Assembly: GCF_002251735.1 (NCBI RefSeq)
Contig: NZ_NOXS01000034.1
Coordinates: 248,376-312,375, forward strand
Direction: 5' to 3'
DNA: 64,000 nucleotides
Origin: Elstera cyanobacteriorum
Lineage (GTDB): Bacteria > Pseudomonadota > Alphaproteobacteria > Elsterales > Elsteraceae
Shown: positions 61,863-64,000 of the stretch, piece by piece
Numbering within the stretch: the stretch's first letter is position 1
How the letters are laid out: each line of letters opens with the position of its first letter
Translations under genes and position numbers: made by a program
The notes under the pieces: generated by a model
What the model saw: the letters and a program-made list of their open reading frames with translations, nothing else
What the model was told of the DNA's origin: nothing
The model's database searches: none

Positions 61863-63602
61863 TTACGGCGTTACATCGACCGGCAGATAAAGGCTTTCGC
61901 CCTTGATCAGCGGCTCCAGCTTGGCGCGCACGCCGTCGATCTGGATGGCGGTGCTTTCGATCTTCGACAGCAGCTTGCGGACTTTGGTGAACCCGTCTTC
62001 CGGGGCGGGATAGTCGATTAGGCGCAACTGGGTATCGGGCGGCTGGCGCAGCAGTTGGCGCATTTCGTCGGTTGCTTCCACCATACCGCCGAGCCGGTCC
62101 ACCAGTCCGGCGTCCTTGGCCGAGGCACCGCTCCAGATCCGGCCTCGGGCGATAGCATCCATCTTATCCATCGGGATTTTGCGGCCCGCCGCCACGCGCT
62201 GGGTGAAATCGGCATAGATACGGTCGAGATTTTCCTGGAACCGCGCCCATTCTGCCGGGGTAAAGTCGCGGTTCGGGCTGATTTGCCCGGCGGAAGCACC
62301 GCTCGCCACCCGATCCCAGCGGATACCCAGCTTCTCCCACAGGCCCGACAGCACGAATTTACCGCTATAGACGCCGATGGAACCGGTCAGCGTGCCCGGT
62401 TGTGCCACGATCTTATCGGCGGGCGCCGCGACGAAATAGCCGCCGGACGCGGCATAGGTGCCCATGACGGCCACCACCGGTTTCCCAGCATCCTGGGCGG
62501 CGCGGACGGCCTGCCAGATCGTGTCCGAGGCGACATAGGAGCCACCGGGCGAATCGATGCGGAAGATAATGCCCTTCACCGTCGGGTCGTTCACGGCGGC
62601 GGTGAAGGCGGCAGCCACGCGCCCGGCAGCGAAACTGCCTTCGTCGCTGGCCAGCGGATTATCGCTATCGCCGCCGCCGCGCACCACTGGCCCGGCGGCT
62701 TCGATCACTGCCACATGCAGGGCGGCATTCGGCAGCGTATCGGGGACGCGGTAATCTGCGAGGGCGACCGTTGCCGGGGTGCGGCTTGCGTCTTTCAAGG
62801 CGCGCAGGGCGTCGCTGCGGTAGCCCATCTGATCGATCAGCCCCTGGGTCACGGCGTCTTGCGCGGCAATCGGTGCGGTATCGATGGCGGCGGTTACATC
62901 GTCGGGGGCCAAGTTGCGGCCTTTGGCGATCATCTCCACAGCCTGCTTCAGCATATCGTCGGTCAGCTTTTGCAGCGAACCGCGCAGGGCTGGGGACAGG
63001 CCTGCTTCGGTAAACATGTCGATCCCGCCCTTGAACTCGTGGCGTTGATCGACGCGCGGGGCAATGCCGACGCTTTTCAGCGCTTCGGCCAGATAGGGCC
63101 GTTCCAGCGCTAGCCCATCGATACCGAGGGCGCCGGCGGGTTGCAGCCACACCCGGTCGAACTGGGCGGCCAGTGCGTAGGTGAAGGTGGCGCCACCCGT
63201 TTCGCCCAGCGTATCGGCGAAAGCATAGGTTGGCTTGCGCTTCGCCTTGAAGCGCTGCACGGCTTGCGCCAATTCCTGCGCGGCGGCGGGCGACAGGCGG
63301 GCGTTCGACAGATCGACGAACAGCCCCTGCACGCGGCCATCTTTCGCGGCGCCGTCGATCCGGCCCACCATCTCGCGCAGGGTCAGGCCTTCGCCGGTCA
63401 GCTTGCGGAAGGGATTGTCGCTGCGGGCGGCGGGCGGTTCGCCGCTAATGCTGAGGGTCAGCAGCAGATGCGACGGGAGGTCGGGGGCCTTCGCTTCCTG
63501 AAATTCGCTGAACCCACGCCAGACGAGATAGCCGAGGCCGCCGCCGATCAGCAGGAACAGAACGCCCAGAATAGACAAACACCCCACCAGAAACCGGCGC
63601 AT
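61863..63602 (-). CDS. sppA: Signal peptide peptidase SppA, long (67-kDa) type
   Basis: A 579-aa membrane protease that digests cleaved signal peptides. One N-terminal membrane helix (about 5-28) anchors it facing the periplasm. The Ser-Lys dyad is split across two tandem domains as in E. coli: K191 in HEFKGGIDMF and S386 in GTYAASGGYFVA. The fold blocks RIDSPGG and GTLTGSIGV are present. It ends 13 bp from the convergent LysR gene. The next gene upstream starts 11 bp away. Confidence 0.92.
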   Translation of the reverse strand: MRRFLVGCLSILGVLFLLIGGGLGYLVWRGFSEFQEAKAPDLPSHLLLTLSISGEPPAARSDNPFRKLTGEGLTLREMVGRIDGAAKDGRVQGLFVDLSNARLSPAAAQELAQAVQRFKAKRKPTYAFADTLGETGGATFTYALAAQFDRVWLQPAGALGIDGLALERPYLAEALKSVGIAPRVDQRHEFKGGIDMFTEAGLSPALRGSLQKLTDDMLKQAVEMIAKGRNLAPDDVTAAIDTAPIAAQDAVTQGLIDQMGYRSDALRALKDASRTPATVALADYRVPDTLPNAALHVAVIEAAGPVVRGGGDSDNPLASDEGSFAAGRVAAAFTAAVNDPTVKGIIFRIDSPGGSYVASDTIWQAVRAAQDAGKPVVAVMGTYAASGGYFVAAPADKIVAQPGTLTGSIGVYSGKFVLSGLWEKLGIRWDRVASGASAGQISPNRDFTPAEWARFQENLDRIYADFTQRVAAGRKIPMDKMDAIARGRIWSGASAKDAGLVDRLGGMVEATDEMRQLLRQPPDTQLRLIDYPAPEDGFTKVRKLLSKIESTAIQIDGVRAKLEPLIKGESLYLPVDVTP

Positions 63603-63612
63603 GGCGGCTCTC

Positions 63613-64000
63613 CTATCGTGCTTGGCGATGATAGTCGGGATTGGGCATCATATCGACGCCGTGGGCAACGCGGTTGGTCATATTGAAAAAGCCCGCAACC
63701 TCGCAGATATCGAAAATATCCTCATCGCTGAACCCCTGCGCGCTGAGGGACGCGCGGTCATTCGCGGTAATCATATGCGGGGTTTCGGTCAATTTTACGG
63801 CGAAATCGAGCATGGCGCGCTGCCGGGCGGGCAATTCGGCCACCCGATAGTTCATCACCAGCATTTCCCCCAACTCGGGATCGCCGGACATCTGGCGCAC
63901 CGCTGCACCGTGGGCGACGAGGCAGTAATAGCAGCGGTTCACCGCCGAGACGGCAACGGCGATCATCTCCCGCTCCAGCTTGCTGAGTCCGGAGGCACCG
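63613..64000 (-). CDS. AhpD/CMD-family peroxidase-related protein (5' end outside window)
   Basis: The frame is open to the right edge and covers at least 129 codons of the C-terminal part. LSKLEREMIAVAVSAVNRCYYCLVAHG contains the C-x2-C-x3-H redox motif, with DDEDIFDIC-like and FFNMTNRVAHGVDMMPNPDY blocks typical of the uncharacterised peroxidase-related family. It is upstream of and in the same direction as sppA with an 11-bp gap, so the two may form a unit. Confidence 0.85.
   Translation of the reverse strand, partial: GASGLSKLEREMIAVAVSAVNRCYYCLVAHGAAVRQMSGDPELGEMLVMNYRVAELPARQRAMLDFAVKLTETPHMITANDRASLSAQGFSDEDIFDICEVAGFFNMTNRVAHGVDMMPNPDYHRQAR

Overview
The window is GC-rich (gene-body impression about 65% G+C), densely coded bacterial chromosome. 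Several markers point to an alphaproteobacterium, probably close to Rhodospirillales: an FYDLN-acid family gene next to aroA-cmk-rpsA, glyQS followed by ppdK, a PAS/HisKA kinase, and a cytoplasmic NIT-domain regulator. No prophage, insertion sequence or CRISPR array was seen. The taxon is an inference from gene content; I could not search a database.

Layout. 1-3343: a divergent pair of paralogous nitrate-sensing (NIT) proteins, one a soluble chemoreceptor and one an ANTAR RNA-binding antiterminator. 3351-9279: a GntR/FCD repressor and a PotABCD-type uptake operon ending in an Asp/Glu/hydantoin racemase; it has a consensus sigma-54 promoter and a GntR-type palindrome, which suggests nitrogen scavenging. 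9253-19246: a sugar-type (CUT1) ABC importer with a ROK kinase and an argininosuccinate-lyase-like enzyme, divergent from a ROK repressor and a large PIG-L deacetylase. 19361-33024: a complete iron-siderophore locus, with TonB receptor, binding protein, fused FhuB permease, FhuC ATPase, FhuF reductase, four biosynthetic genes in the aerobactin order iucA-B-C-D, and a divergent MFS exporter. Fur-box-like sequences sit at both ends.

33116-41793: tRNA-Ala(GGC), a periplasmic binding protein, an FYDLN-acid protein, the core genes aroA-cmk-rpsA, an AT-rich orphan gene that stands out from its surroundings, and an AlgJ/AlgI-like polysaccharide O-acetylation pair. 41917-50989: tyrS, a secreted EndoU nuclease followed directly by a small acidic protein (possible immunity partner), two unrecognised cytoplasmic proteins, tRNA-Pro(CGG), a polyprenyl diphosphate synthase, a TrmN6-like methyltransferase, a MATE exporter, a PP0621-like protein and glyQ.

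51007-64000: glyS, ppdK, a hybrid-free PAS histidine kinase, a tRNA-Leu(UAA) gene interrupted by a 210-nt group I intron at U34^A35, a small oxidoreductase cluster (AhpD-like, 3-hydroxyisobutyrate-dehydrogenase-like, AzoR-like) divergent from a LysR regulator, sppA, and a truncated AhpD-family gene at the right edge. The most notable items for follow-up are the intron-containing tRNA-Leu, the soluble NIT chemoreceptor/antiterminator pair, the EndoU/acidic-protein pair, the AT-rich orphan and the ArgH-like lyase in a sugar-uptake operon.
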